This document shows, one piece after another, positions 1 to 8,188 of a stretch of DNA of 16,964 nt. Source of the DNA: Ochromonadaceae sp. CCMP2298 (lineage: Eukaryota > Sar > Synurophyceae > Ochromonadales > Ochromonadaceae); contig MU634036.1 of the NCBI GenBank assembly GCA_026770595.1, positions 1 to 16,964 on the forward strand. Reading direction: 5' to 3'. The position numbers and the translations under genes are program-made. The notes below the pieces were generated by a model. It did not search any database and was not told the origin of the DNA. It worked only from the letters and a program-made list of their open reading frames with translations. The first letter of the stretch is position 1; every line of letters starts with the position of its first letter.

Positions 1-78
1 CCTTGGTTTCTGGACGCGTCCATGACTGCCTTCTGCCAGTCCCTGCTGGAGTCGGTAATAACCTGGTTACGGCTATGA
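1..78 (+). other. Open frame at window edge: upstream gene end or first NDC1 exon
   Basis: Frame 1 is open from the window edge to a TGA at 76-78 and reads PWFLDASMTAFCQSLLES followed by VITWLRL. Two readings fit. It may be the C-terminus of a gene that starts outside the window. It may instead be a coding exon of the NDC1 gene that follows: a possible donor (GTAATA) lies at 55, a possible acceptor (AG) at 122-123 is preceded by a branch-point-like CTGAT, and both have phase 0. Splicing would then join ...LLES directly to the RMFWDW... frame. The sequence alone does not decide, and no family is recognisable in so few residues. Confidence 0.3.
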
Positions 79-126
79 ACTACTTGTCTTCACTTGCTGA
101 TCCCGCACCTGCACATTCCGGAGCGC

Positions 127-1704
127 ATGTTCTGGGACTGGAAGATCATGAGGCTCCTCATGTGGATCATCCAGCTCGTCGCCCTGGTCGTCCTGCGCGT
201 GAAGGCGCTGACTATTCGAGGCACTTCTCTGATAGTCAGAGGTACTTGTCTGATAACCAGACCTTTCCGATTCTTAAGAGGCACGGCACGGGCGGACTCG
301 ACCCGCAAAACTGTGGCAGTAGTTGGCGGTGGCTTCGGCGGCCTTTACTCGGCCTTGAAAATTGCCAGACGCGCTGACGCCAACACGGATGTCTACTTGA
401 TCGACCCCAAGGAGAGCTTTGTCTTCCTGCCCCTGCTCTACGAGCTGGCTGTGGGAACAGCCTCGGCGGCGGAGGTGGCGCCCACATACGAGAGCCTCTT
501 CCGAGGCACGAGAGTGAAGTTTCTGCGCGCAGCGGTGAGCGCCGTGGACCTTGATGCGCATGTGTGCCACCTGCACCCTCAGACAGACGCCCCCAAGACG
601 CTGTCCTATGACAAGCTGGTATTAGCGGTGGGCATCCAGCCGCGCACAGAGCTTGTGGCGGGCGCTGCTGAGCACTCGCTGCCCTTCTACACCGCAGATG
701 ACGCGGTCAAGCTCAAGCAGCGGCTGGCCCAGCTGAGGGACAGGCAGGGTGCGGTGCACGTGGCGGTGATCGGTGGGGGCTACAGTGGCGTGGAGGTGGC
801 CACCAACGTGGCCCGGGACCTGTGGGGCACAGGAGAGAACAAGGGGAGCAAGGTCGCGGACCAGAGTGGAGAGCAGGGTGGGGAGGGCCGGGTGTGCGTG
901 ACCATAGTGGAACGCAACGATGCCCTCATGCCCTCCTCCCCCGCACACAACCGCAACGTCGCCCTCAGATCACTAAAGCGCTGCGGCGTTACTACCTGCC
1001 TCAGCACCTCCGTTAAGGCAGTAGAAGCCACCGGCCTGCGCCTAGAGGACGCCCGGGGGGAGCGATTTCTCCCCGCAGACCTCGTGCTGTTCACTGCAGG
1101 CACGCAGCAGGGCGCCCTAGTGAGGGGGCTGGCCCTACCCAAGGACCGACAGGGTCGCATCCGAACCTCCCGCACGCTGCAGAGCGAGACGCACGACGAG
1201 GTCTTCGCACTGGGGGATTGCGCGGGGGGGGGAGACCCCGCTACTGCGCAGGTGGCGATGCAGCAGGCGGGAGTGCTGGCCAACAACGTGCTGCGGAGCA
1301 TCAAAGCAGACAGGAGTATCGCAGGCACTGAGGGTGCTGGGGCAGCAGATAAGGCGGTTGGAGCTGGAGACGGGAGTAGGGCAGTGGCGGATAGTAACGG
1401 GGTGAAGCGGGCGAAGCATGTGTCCGGTCTGGCCGAGTTCAAGTATTTCTCTCTAGGGGAGATGCTGTCCCTGGGTGATACAGACGCCACCGTACATTCG
1501 CTGGGGGGCTGGGTGCGCATGTCTGGTTTGCTGGCAGCCCTGGCCCGCAGAGCCATCTACGCCGTACGCATGCCGACGATGCGCCAGAGGCTGCGCGCTT
1601 TTCTGTATGCGGTGATGGCTACTTCCCGCAAGCTGCTGTTGACGCACTTCAGACCCCGATCTGCGTCAACCCCGACCCCGATAGTATCCGCAGGCAGCCG
1701 ATAG
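127..1704 (+). CDS. NDC1: NDC1/NdbB-like type II NAD(P)H:quinone oxidoreductase
   Basis: This is an FAD- and NAD(P)H-binding oxidoreductase of the type II NADH dehydrogenase family, closest by motif order to plant NDC1 and cyanobacterial NdbB. Those reduce plastoquinone or demethylphylloquinone on the plastid side. From the ATG at 127 it is 525 aa, near the roughly 520 aa of Arabidopsis NDC1. Visible parts are an FAD Rossmann motif VVGGGFGG (about 65-72), FVFLPLLYEL, a second Rossmann motif VAVIGGGYSGVE (about 213-224) for NAD(P)H, the FAD motif FALGDCAG (about 360-367), and the family C-terminus FKYFSLGEMLSLG...RMPTMRQRL. The first 60 residues are hydrophobic then Arg-rich, suiting an organelle-targeting peptide (inference). 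The frame is closed by TGA at 76-78, so 127 is the first usable unspliced ATG; 148 is an alternative, and an upstream exon is possible. Low-complexity inserts lie near residues 235-255 and 395-425. No introns are seen in the body. Confidence 0.85.
   Translation: MFWDWKIMRLLMWIIQLVALVVLRVKALTIRGTSLIVRGTCLITRPFRFLRGTARADSTRKTVAVVGGGFGGLYSALKIARRADANTDVYLIDPKESFVFLPLLYELAVGTASAAEVAPTYESLFRGTRVKFLRAAVSAVDLDAHVCHLHPQTDAPKTLSYDKLVLAVGIQPRTELVAGAAEHSLPFYTADDAVKLKQRLAQLRDRQGAVHVAVIGGGYSGVEVATNVARDLWGTGENKGSKVADQSGEQGGEGRVCVTIVERNDALMPSSPAHNRNVALRSLKRCGVTTCLSTSVKAVEATGLRLEDARGERFLPADLVLFTAGTQQGALVRGLALPKDRQGRIRTSRTLQSETHDEVFALGDCAGGGDPATAQVAMQQAGVLANNVLRSIKADRSIAGTEGAGAADKAVGAGDGSRAVADSNGVKRAKHVSGLAEFKYFSLGEMLSLGDTDATVHSLGGWVRMSGLLAALARRAIYAVRMPTMRQRLRAFLYAVMATSRKLLLTHFRPRSASTPTPIVSAGSR
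208..270 (+). repeat. Three imperfect 21-bp tandem units in NDC1 leader
   Basis: Three consecutive 21-nt units begin with CTGA (208, 229, 250) and encode LTIRGTS, LIVRGTC and LITRPFR. Units one and two share most positions; the third has diverged in its second half. The period is a multiple of three, so the frame is kept. The repeat lies in the presumed targeting peptide just before the FAD fold, where length is little constrained. Confidence 0.6.
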
Positions 1705-1990
1705 CGTGTAATATTGTATGCTGTACGATGTCGCATGTCGTATGATGTCGCTGTATGATGATGTATGATGTATGCTATATGCAGTATTCCGTATTCTGCT
1801 GAGTGTCGAAGTATGCTAATGCGCTGTGGGGGATCCGAATCGCAATGTAGATACTGTAGAATTTAATGTTAAACTGTTAAAAGTGGCCTTTCCTGTTTGA
1901 GTTACAAGATAAAGTCACCAGGACTGGGAGGTACATTAATACATTAAGGTGACATTAATTGCGTGACTGCAAGATTGTGGGGGTAGAGGC
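1705..1990. other. Convergent intergenic region with TATGATG-rich tract
   Basis: This 286-bp stretch separates the NDC1 stop codon from the PEX1-like stop codon and must hold the 3' ends of both transcripts. Positions 1715-1791 are a degenerate simple repeat built on TATGATG, ATGTCG and TATGCT. The rest (about 1855-1960) is AT-rich. No gene or RNA is recognised. Confidence 0.5.
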
Positions 1991-4900
1991 CTAGACGCCT
2001 GCAGAGAAGCCCCCCGCCCAGGCGAAGGCAGGGGAGGAGGCAGGGGCAGAGGCAGGGACAAGGGCTGGGGATGGGACAGAGGCAGGCCCCAGCTCTGCTC
2101 CCCGCTGCTGCTCCTGCAAGTCGGGCTCTTCCTCTCCCCTCTCTCCCTCCCCCCCCTCATCTCCCTCTCCCTCTCCCCCATCTCCCTCTCCCCCCTCTCC
2201 CTCTCCTCCCTCCTCGCCCTCTCTGCCACTAAAGAGGTCCCTTAGAGCGAGGTCGAAGTGCTGCTGCCCAATCTCGTGCTCCTCTTCCCTCTCCCCCTCT
2301 TCTCCCCACCCCTCCCTTGTCTCCCTATCCCTCTCCCTCTTCTTACCATCCCGCTGCTCTCGCTCCCGCCGCAGCACCAGCTCCCTCAGCGCGTGCGAAA
2401 ATGCGTTTTTGACGAAGCACTCTGCCTCCGCGCAGCTGGCGCCTAGGCCATGCAGTGCCTGCGCAGCGGGCAGGAGGCTGAGGTCTGGGGCGCATCTGAG
2501 GGGTGCGGCGTGTCTCTGAAGGATTCGGAGGATGTCTGCTTCTGTGGGGTAGCCGAGGTACACGTGGTGCTGCAGACGCCTAAGGGTGTGTGGGGAAGAG
2601 AACCAGTTAGTGGACACCGGGGGCGCGGGTGTGGGGAGAGTAGGGTGTGCGGAAGTGTAGGGTGTGCAGAGTGTGCGAGGTGTAGGGTGAGTGCGTGCGG
2701 ATGCGTGGGTAAGAGTTAGAGTAAGGGGGAAGGGGAGGGGTTGCATACCCCGGTCTGAGCAGCGCCTCGTCCAGCTGCCTAGCCTCTCTGCAGGCAGCCA
2801 CCACCAGCACGCCCGCTAAGCCGCCGCCATAACCACCCCCGCCCCATCCACCGCCCCCGCCCATGCCTGGGAAGCCTGGGAATCCAGATGCGGCCCCGGG
2901 GAGGGAGGAGGAGGGGAAGGGGGGGGCGGTGGGGGCGGAGGGCGGTCCCAGGATCCCGTCCAATTCGTTCAGCAGCGTGGAGAGAACCCGCCCCTGCAGA
3001 CCGCCGCTGCCCTCCACCTCTCCGTCAGACCTGCATAGGCAGAGACGGAGATGGGGATATGGAGGTAATGATTGACCGATAGGAATACATAGTAGGAGAT
3101 GAAGACGGAGACGGTGGGTGAGAGACGGAGACAGAGAGTATGAGGGAGAGACAGAGAAGAACAGAAGGCGTGTAAGAATACATTCGCAATAGCAGCAGCG
3201 GTAAAGCAGAGAGAGAGTAGAGAGCATCACATTATGTATCATAGACAGACACAGCATACAGACAGCACCCCACCTCCTGTGCGCCAGCAAATCGAAATCG
3301 TCGAAGAACAGCAGAGCGGGTGCGGCGTTTCTGGCCCTCCTGAAGAGCGTTCTGACGGCTGCCTCTGTCTGTCCGAAGTAGCGGGAGAGCAGGTCGGTGC
3401 AGCGAATGGGCACGAAATTCATGCGCAGCTGGGGGGATAATGGTGGTGGGTGGGAGAGGAAAGGTTGGGGGGGGGAGAGAGGGGGTTAGGGGGTATAAAG
3501 GCAAATGCACTGATTTTTATGTCCTACATCGATGTCTCAAATCCTATATCCACTATCCTGTGTCTTCTGTCCCTTACCTCCGACGCCATCACAGCTGCCA
3601 GCAGGGACTTGCCGCAGCCCGAGGGCCCGTGCAGCACAACGCCTGCAAGAGGACGCACCGCCAACCTTCGCACCCCCTCCCCAGATACGTGTGGTGCGTG
3701 TGTAGGTACGTGTGTGGGTGCCAGGCGCCTCTGCAGATCCTTCAGCACGCCCTCGTAGCCCGCAAAGTCCCCCCAGCGCAGCCGCTCCGTACCCCCTCCA
3801 ACACCCATGCCCCCCACACCCGCGCTCAGTCCCTGCAGCTGCTTGGGAACCGAGGAGAGCACGGCCTCCAGAGCGGAGCGCCAGAGCAGACCCCCCGCCC
3901 CCACCTGCTCCTGCGTCCGCCCTTTCCCCTGCGATAAACCCCCCACCACGCCCACTTCTTCATCTCCCGCCACTGCCTCCTGTGTCCCCTGCACCTCCCG
4001 CAACTCGCGTGCCTTCTCCTGTGCTTTGCGCGCCGCCGCCTCTCCCCTGTGCAGCAGCAGCAGTCGTCTAACAGTACCATGCAGGTCCCCGGGAAGACTT
4101 CCCCCAGACAGAGCAGCCATCGCACCGCTCCACCGCCACAGCAGCAACTCCTGCTCCCGCCCCAGCTCCCGCCCCAGCACCTCCCTTTCTCCTTTTGTCT
4201 CCCCCTCTGCTCTATGCCCCTGCTCCTGCGCCTCTGCGGGCAGGGCCGAGTCTGGCAGCAGCAGGTCTGGCGAGTCTAACAGCAACAGCCCGCCTCCCGC
4301 ACCTCTACTCACACCCACATCCCCACCCACTCCACCTCCGGCCCCCAGCGCCCCTCTAAGCAAACAGGCCAGCAAAAGGTGCCTCTCTGCGGGGGAGGGC
4401 GCGGATAGTGGCAGCACTGCCTCGAATTCTGGATAGCCCTGATGGCTCCTGGGCAAAGTCAGGCCAGAGAGCCGACTGGCACCCACCACCAGCACGCGAG
4501 GCAACGCCCCTGCCTCCTCTTTACCACCTCTACTATTTCTATATCCTTCCCCCCTGTCTTCATCTCGATCACTGTCCCCCCCCACCTCTAGCAGACTGAG
4601 TGCCTGCAGCAGTGCGCGCAGATGCAGACCCAGCAGACGTAGCGCATCGCCCACCCGCCCCACACCCGCACCCCCATCCTCACCATCCCCAGCCCTGTCC
4701 TCTTCCTCTGCGGAAATGGCCAGCACTAGATCAACGTCATCCAGCAACAGCAGCAGCGCCCCTGCCCCTGCACCCCCTGCGTCCTCCACGCCCAGCAGTA
4801 GCAGCACGTGCCTCAGGTGGAAGCGAGCAGCCTGCCCCGGACTCCACAGTGCCCCGCCCCCTGCCCCCTCCTCTGCCCCCAATGCCCCCCATGTACCCCC

Positions 4901-6495
4901 TGCACCACCCGCGTCTGCCTCCAACCCCGCGCCTGCGCCCGCCCCCACCTCGGCTAGGCGCAGGGTTGCGTCAGAAGCACGCCCCGCCCTAGAGCAAGAT
5001 AGACGCAGTACACGCAGGCCAGACCCGCTCCAGCTTCTGTCACCACCCCCGTCTCCACCCCCTTCTCCGCATCCGCCTGCCCTGCTTGTCGTGTCTCTCC
5101 AACTGGCACCGTGCTGTTGCTGGTTATTATTATGCTGGATCTGCTGCTGCTTTGCGCTGTGCGCGTACCTGGCGCTGCAGAGGGTCGCCAGCCTGCAAAG
5201 CAGCGCAGACTTGCCCCCACCCTCAGGAGCACTTAGCAGCACACTGCGGGGTAGCGGAATTGCACCCCCACAACTGCCACTGCCACTACTACTGCCACGG
5301 CCAGTGCCCCCACCACTGCTCCCGAAGATCCCTTCGCAGAGCACGAGGACATTCCACAGCGTCTGCTGAAAGCAGGGGGCGAAAGCCTCTGCCCCCCCTG
5401 TCTCCGCCGCCTCCCCCGTCCCCCCTGCCTCATCTGAGCGAGACTCCCCCATGGCGTGTGCGACGTCGGCGTCCTCTACGTCGATGCGGTACTGGCAGTG
5501 CGCATCTCCCAGCACGGGGGAACGGGGAGAGAGGGGAGATAAGGGGGAGAGGGTGTAGAGGGGTGATTGGGTGGTAGGGGAGGTGGGAGAGAGGGGGGCG
5601 CCCCTCAGGTGCGGTGGCAGCTCCACACGAAACACCTGCGGGCACAGGGAGGGGAGAGGGGGAGAGGTGAGTTGGAGAGGGGAAAAGGGGGAGAAGAAGA
5701 GCTGCAGACAGCAGGCAGAGGACAAAAGACAGAGGACAGAGGGCAGAAGGAAGAGGACGGAGGGGGGAGGGCAGAGGGCAGAAGGAAGAGGACAGAGGGA
5801 AGAGGGAAGAGGGAAGAGGACGGAGGGCAGAGGGCAGAGTGGAGAGGGTAGTAGACACAGGCCAGGGCACGCACCATCACAGCGTCCAGCACACGCATGG
5901 CAACCGCGGCTGTGTGCACCAGTGGACTGCCCAGCAGCAGCAGGGGACACTGGCGACTGAGTTGCTGCGGGGTGGGGAAGGGGGCTGGGGGCCAGTGGGG
6001 GGACCAGGCGGCGGGCAGTCTGCGGAAGTGCTCGAAGGGCAGCTCGTCCCAGTGCAAAGCAGAGAGGCTGCCCCAGAAGCGCAAACTAACATGTGGTGTC
6101 AGCGCAGAGGGCAGAGCTGCCTTGGCGGAGACAGCGGAGACAGCGGGGATAGGCGGGACAGCCGGGGGAGAGGGGACAGCGGGGGCGCACGGCACAGTCC
6201 ACGCCCCCACCTCTTCCTGGTCCCCCACGCCCAGCAGTTGTGCCACCCAGGGGTGCGCCACAAGGTCTCCGGCAGCCACTCGGGCATCTCCGCGCAGCAC
6301 CAGCGCCACCCCCCCGGACTGAGAGGGAGAGGGAGAGGGGGAGAGGGAGGAGCCATGCAGCAGCACCATCCTCCTCGCACCCGCCGCACCGACCCTGAGG
6401 CTGTCGAAGTCGGTCTGGGAGACGATCCCCACATTCAGGGGCAGTGCAGGACTCTCCCAGGAGCACAGGCGCAGGCTCCGCGAGGGCGCCTCCAT
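1991..6495 (-). CDS. PEX1: PEX1-like peroxisomal AAA+ ATPase, five exons
   Basis: PEX1 works with PEX6 as the motor that extracts the import receptor PEX5 from the peroxisome membrane. Exons: 6495-5875, 5635-3578, 3428-3274, 3030-2749 and 2579-1991. They total 3705 nt (1234 aa; human PEX1 is about 1280), and all junction phases match (0, 0, 2, 2). D1 has a weakened Walker A, APEGGGKS (about 343-350), and Walker B LLLLDDVDLV (DD at about 506-507). D2 has FAGYEGVLKDL, Walker A GPSGCGKS (about 877-884), Walker B FFDDFD (about 934-939, DD where DE is usual), LLNELDG, and ALLRPGR with both arginine fingers. ASELRMNFVPI across intron 2 mirrors RESRMNFISV of human PEX1. A roughly 50-residue Pro/Gly insert follows LLNELDG, and a Glu/Gly-rich stretch surrounds IGQQHFDLALRDL near the end. 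The N-domain is poorly conserved, so the start (ATG at 6495) is uncertain. PEX6 or another CDC48-like ATPase is the alternative. Confidence 0.77.
2126..2345. repeat. Polypyrimidine/polypurine tract in PEX1-like last exon
   Basis: Positions 2126-2226 of the plus strand are almost uninterrupted C and T (CTCCC and CCTCT units), and a second tract spans about 2279-2345. On the coding (minus) strand these give Glu/Gly/Arg-rich runs such as EGGEGEGGEGDGG. They flank the helix IGQQHFDLALRDL of the AAA C-terminal region. Confidence 0.75.
2580..2748 (-). other. PEX1-like intron 4 (169 nt, phase 2)
   Basis: The donor is CCGGG|GTATGC and the acceptor is CCCTTAG|GCGTCT. Splicing restores the arginine-finger segment ALLRPGRLQHHVY, which is otherwise split between two frames. 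Confidence 0.78.
3031..3273 (-). other. PEX1-like intron 3 (243 nt, phase 2)
   Basis: The donor is AGGAG|GTGGGG and the acceptor is TATGCAG|GTCTGA. Splicing rebuilds the Arg codon in AHRRSDGE, right after D2 Walker B. The length is a multiple of three and the host frame has no stop inside it, so a retained form would still be translated. Confidence 0.72.
3429..3577 (-). other. PEX1-like intron 2 (149 nt, phase 0)
   Basis: The donor is GAG|GTAAGG and the acceptor is CCCCCCAG|CTGCGC. It sits between D2 Walker A (exon 2) and the conserved MNF strand (exon 3). The joined sequence aligns with PEX1 without a gap at this point. Confidence 0.75.
5636..5874 (-). other. PEX1-like intron 1 (239 nt, phase 0)
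   Basis: The donor is ATG|GTGCGT and the acceptor is CCGCAG|GTGTTT on the minus strand. The frame switches from that of exon 1 to that of exon 2, so removal is needed for a continuous protein. It contains a purine-rich (plus strand) minisatellite. Confidence 0.7.
5720..5846. repeat. G/A-rich minisatellite inside PEX1-like intron 1
   Basis: The plus strand is almost pure purine with scattered C. Variant units such as GGGCAGAAGGAAGAGGAC start at 5741 and 5776, GAGGGCAGAGGGCAG occurs near 5767 and 5825, and GAGGGAAGA recurs several times. On the gene's own strand it is a pyrimidine-rich tract within the intron. Confidence 0.65.
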
Positions 6496-6775
6496 CAGAA
6501 AACTGCAGAGTTGGCAGAGGTGCACAGCTCGAAGCAGTGAGCGCCCCGGCTCGAACTAGACGTCGCGGCGGCTGACGCTGCTCGTCAGGGGCCAACTAAG
6601 GCCTAGGAATCTATGCTGCCCAGTGCAATGACGACGATGCCAGGAATGGAGGCCTCATCATTGCTGATGTAGATGGCCCCTTCCTGATGGACTTCCATGC
6701 CCAAAAGTGAAACATTTTTTTCGTCACTTTTGCTTTGCTGAGAGGCGAAATTCCGTGACCTCATAAAGTCTTTAA
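6496..6775. promoter_or_regulatory. Divergent intergenic region between PEX1-like gene and unknown gene
   Basis: These 280 bp lie between two genes read away from each other and should contain both promoters and 5' UTRs (inference from position). No TATA box or other recognised element stands out. A run of T at 6713-6721 is followed by TCGTCAC. Short open frames exist on both strands but resemble nothing known; an upstream exon of either gene cannot be excluded. Confidence 0.4.
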
Positions 6776-8188
6776 ATGAGCCAGGACACAAGCCAAAGCC
6801 GCCCCTATCTCATCTGTCTTTCTCTACTCGACCACACGATGCTCCCCGCCTCTTCGGCAAACAGAAATTGGAACAGCGCTGAGGAGACTCTCAATCAATC
6901 GCTTTTCACGACGTTAACTAATGTCGGTGAGATCGATCAGAGAGTCTTCTCAGAGCTGCAAAAATTTAAAATCGGGTGCAATAGATTGAGAAAGGCAGAC
7001 GGGGAGAAGGGTGGCGCGGTCCTGGTCGGCGAGCCATTGGACGCGAAGAGAGCCGAGGAGGGAGTTCAGTTCTATTGTTGCGTAACATTCCACCGGCAAA
7101 GTAAACGTACTAAAAAGTACAGGATTACACTTAAAGTACACTTGCACCTGTACTTAGTACAGGTGGTAGAATTTTTTTATAAGAAAAGTACAGTTAAACC
7201 TGTACTTAGTACATGCCTAATCAAAGTTTTCAACTCGATTCATGAAATCCTTTTTTAGGATTTCATGAATAACCCTTTCTCGGTGTAGGAGTACAGGTTT
7301 ATCCTTAAAGTACAGGTAGCCTTAAAGTACAGGTTTTACCTTAAAGTACTTAGTACACCAGCAGGAGGGCCTGGCTCTGTCCAATAGTAAAGGTTTTGCT
7401 GTATTTTACAGTAACATTAAAGTACAGGATAACACTTAAAGTACAGTGATTTAGTATTCCAATCTTAAAGTACATAAATGTACCGGAAAAACTGTACTTT
7501 TACTTTGCCAGTGTTCATCATCCTCCAGCGCGATCAGCAGGCGGAGTGTCCTATGTTTCCTCTGCTCTCCGCGCTTAAACTGCTTCAGGTCTTCCCTGAC
7601 TTCCGGAGCGTGCAGTCTGACGAGCTGGAGATGGGGCTCCTGCGCATTTTTTACCGAGTCCTTGCCGCATCCAAACAGGCCTTGGTAGGCAGGTTAGGTG
7701 TCTCCATGAAGGTCGCCGCTCGCATGGAATCGGGCCGCGTGTATGTGATGGGCGGGGGCGCGCGCCCGGAGACTATCCACAGGAAACTCATCTACGATAG
7801 GCTGTGTGTGGACAAGACTCAGGGCAAGGGATACTGGGACCCCCTAGGTTCCCACAAGTCTTTCCCCACCCTCCCTGACACCGATTTCAACTCGATCTGT
7901 TCGTCAATGTCGTCGGATGAGTCTGAGACGGAAGAGGAAAGTACGGGTATGTTGGGCAAGCGCCAGAGGCTAGACGATACTTGGGTTGCGAAGAGAGCTC
8001 AGTCGGCTCGTCCCGACGCCCCCTCCTCTGTGAGTTGCGGAAGTACCGATTCAAACAGGACCCCGTCTAAGCTGGAGGGGAACAGTGTCACTTTCATGTC
8101 AAACGAAGATCCCTGGGACCTGGACCTGGACGGCGAAGACATCACACTTCTGATGGATTTTCTGGAGGATAACCCGGAGCTGCCGTAA
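6776..8188 (+). CDS. Unrecognised two-exon protein, NLS-like motif and acidic tail
   Basis: I do not recognise this family. Exon 1 (6776-7081) ends QFYCC at donor TGC|GTAACA. Exon 2 begins at 7529 after CTCCAG, or at 7538 or 7541; all three keep phase 0. The product is about 321 aa. Visible parts are a charged N-terminal third (QRVFSELQKFKIGCNRLRK), a mixed helical region (LLRIFYRVLAASKQALVGRL), a Ser/Glu-rich stretch (SSMSSDESETEEES), a bipartite NLS-like KRQRLDDTWVAKR, and a C-terminus DPWDLDLDGEDITLLMDFLE that looks like an acidic-hydrophobic activation domain. A nuclear regulatory role is inference only. Starts at 6776 and 6839 are both possible. If the intron call is wrong, exon 2 could be its own gene from ATG 7553 (211 aa). 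GC content is lower than in the neighbouring genes. Confidence 0.5.
7082..7528 (+). repeat. Repeat-filled intron: TTAAAGTACAGG family, both orientations
   Basis: This AT-rich interval between the two coding segments carries at least eight copies of a TTAAAGTACAGG-like motif (near 7114, 7131, 7305, 7322, 7340, 7418, 7435, 7464) plus inverted copies reading CCTGTACTTAGTACA (7148, 7199). The 27-bp segment at 7114-7140 recurs at 7419-7445 with one mismatch, so related blocks sit near both ends. Nothing encodes a transposase. It may be an intron colonised by a foldback or MITE-like element. Confidence 0.6.
7238..7270. repeat. Perfect 13-bp inverted repeat at the centre of the intron
   Basis: ATTCATGAAATCC (7238-7250) and its exact reverse complement (7258-7270) flank a 7-nt loop of six T and one A. 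The hairpin lies close to the middle of the 447-nt intron, between inverted copies of the GTAC motif. Confidence 0.85.

Noticed and set aside
780-1556. 258-aa open frame on the minus strand inside NDC1
   Set aside because: It is antisense to a clear oxidoreductase and its Ser/Pro/Arg-rich product has no recognisable domain; GC-rich coding DNA often leaves the opposite strand open.
3712-5577. Several plus-strand open frames of 100-217 aa across the PEX1-like gene
   Set aside because: Their Pro/Ser/Cys-rich products are antisense translations of GC-rich PEX1 exon 2.
6536-6600. tRNA-like T-loop (GTTCGAG) on the minus strand
   Set aside because: There is no matching acceptor stem, D-arm or anticodon arm around it.
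6603-6762. Short open frames on both strands in the divergent region (for example DEASIPGIVVIALGSIDS, minus)
   Set aside because: Both strands look equally protein-like, neither matches a known family, and no convincing splice joins either to a neighbour.
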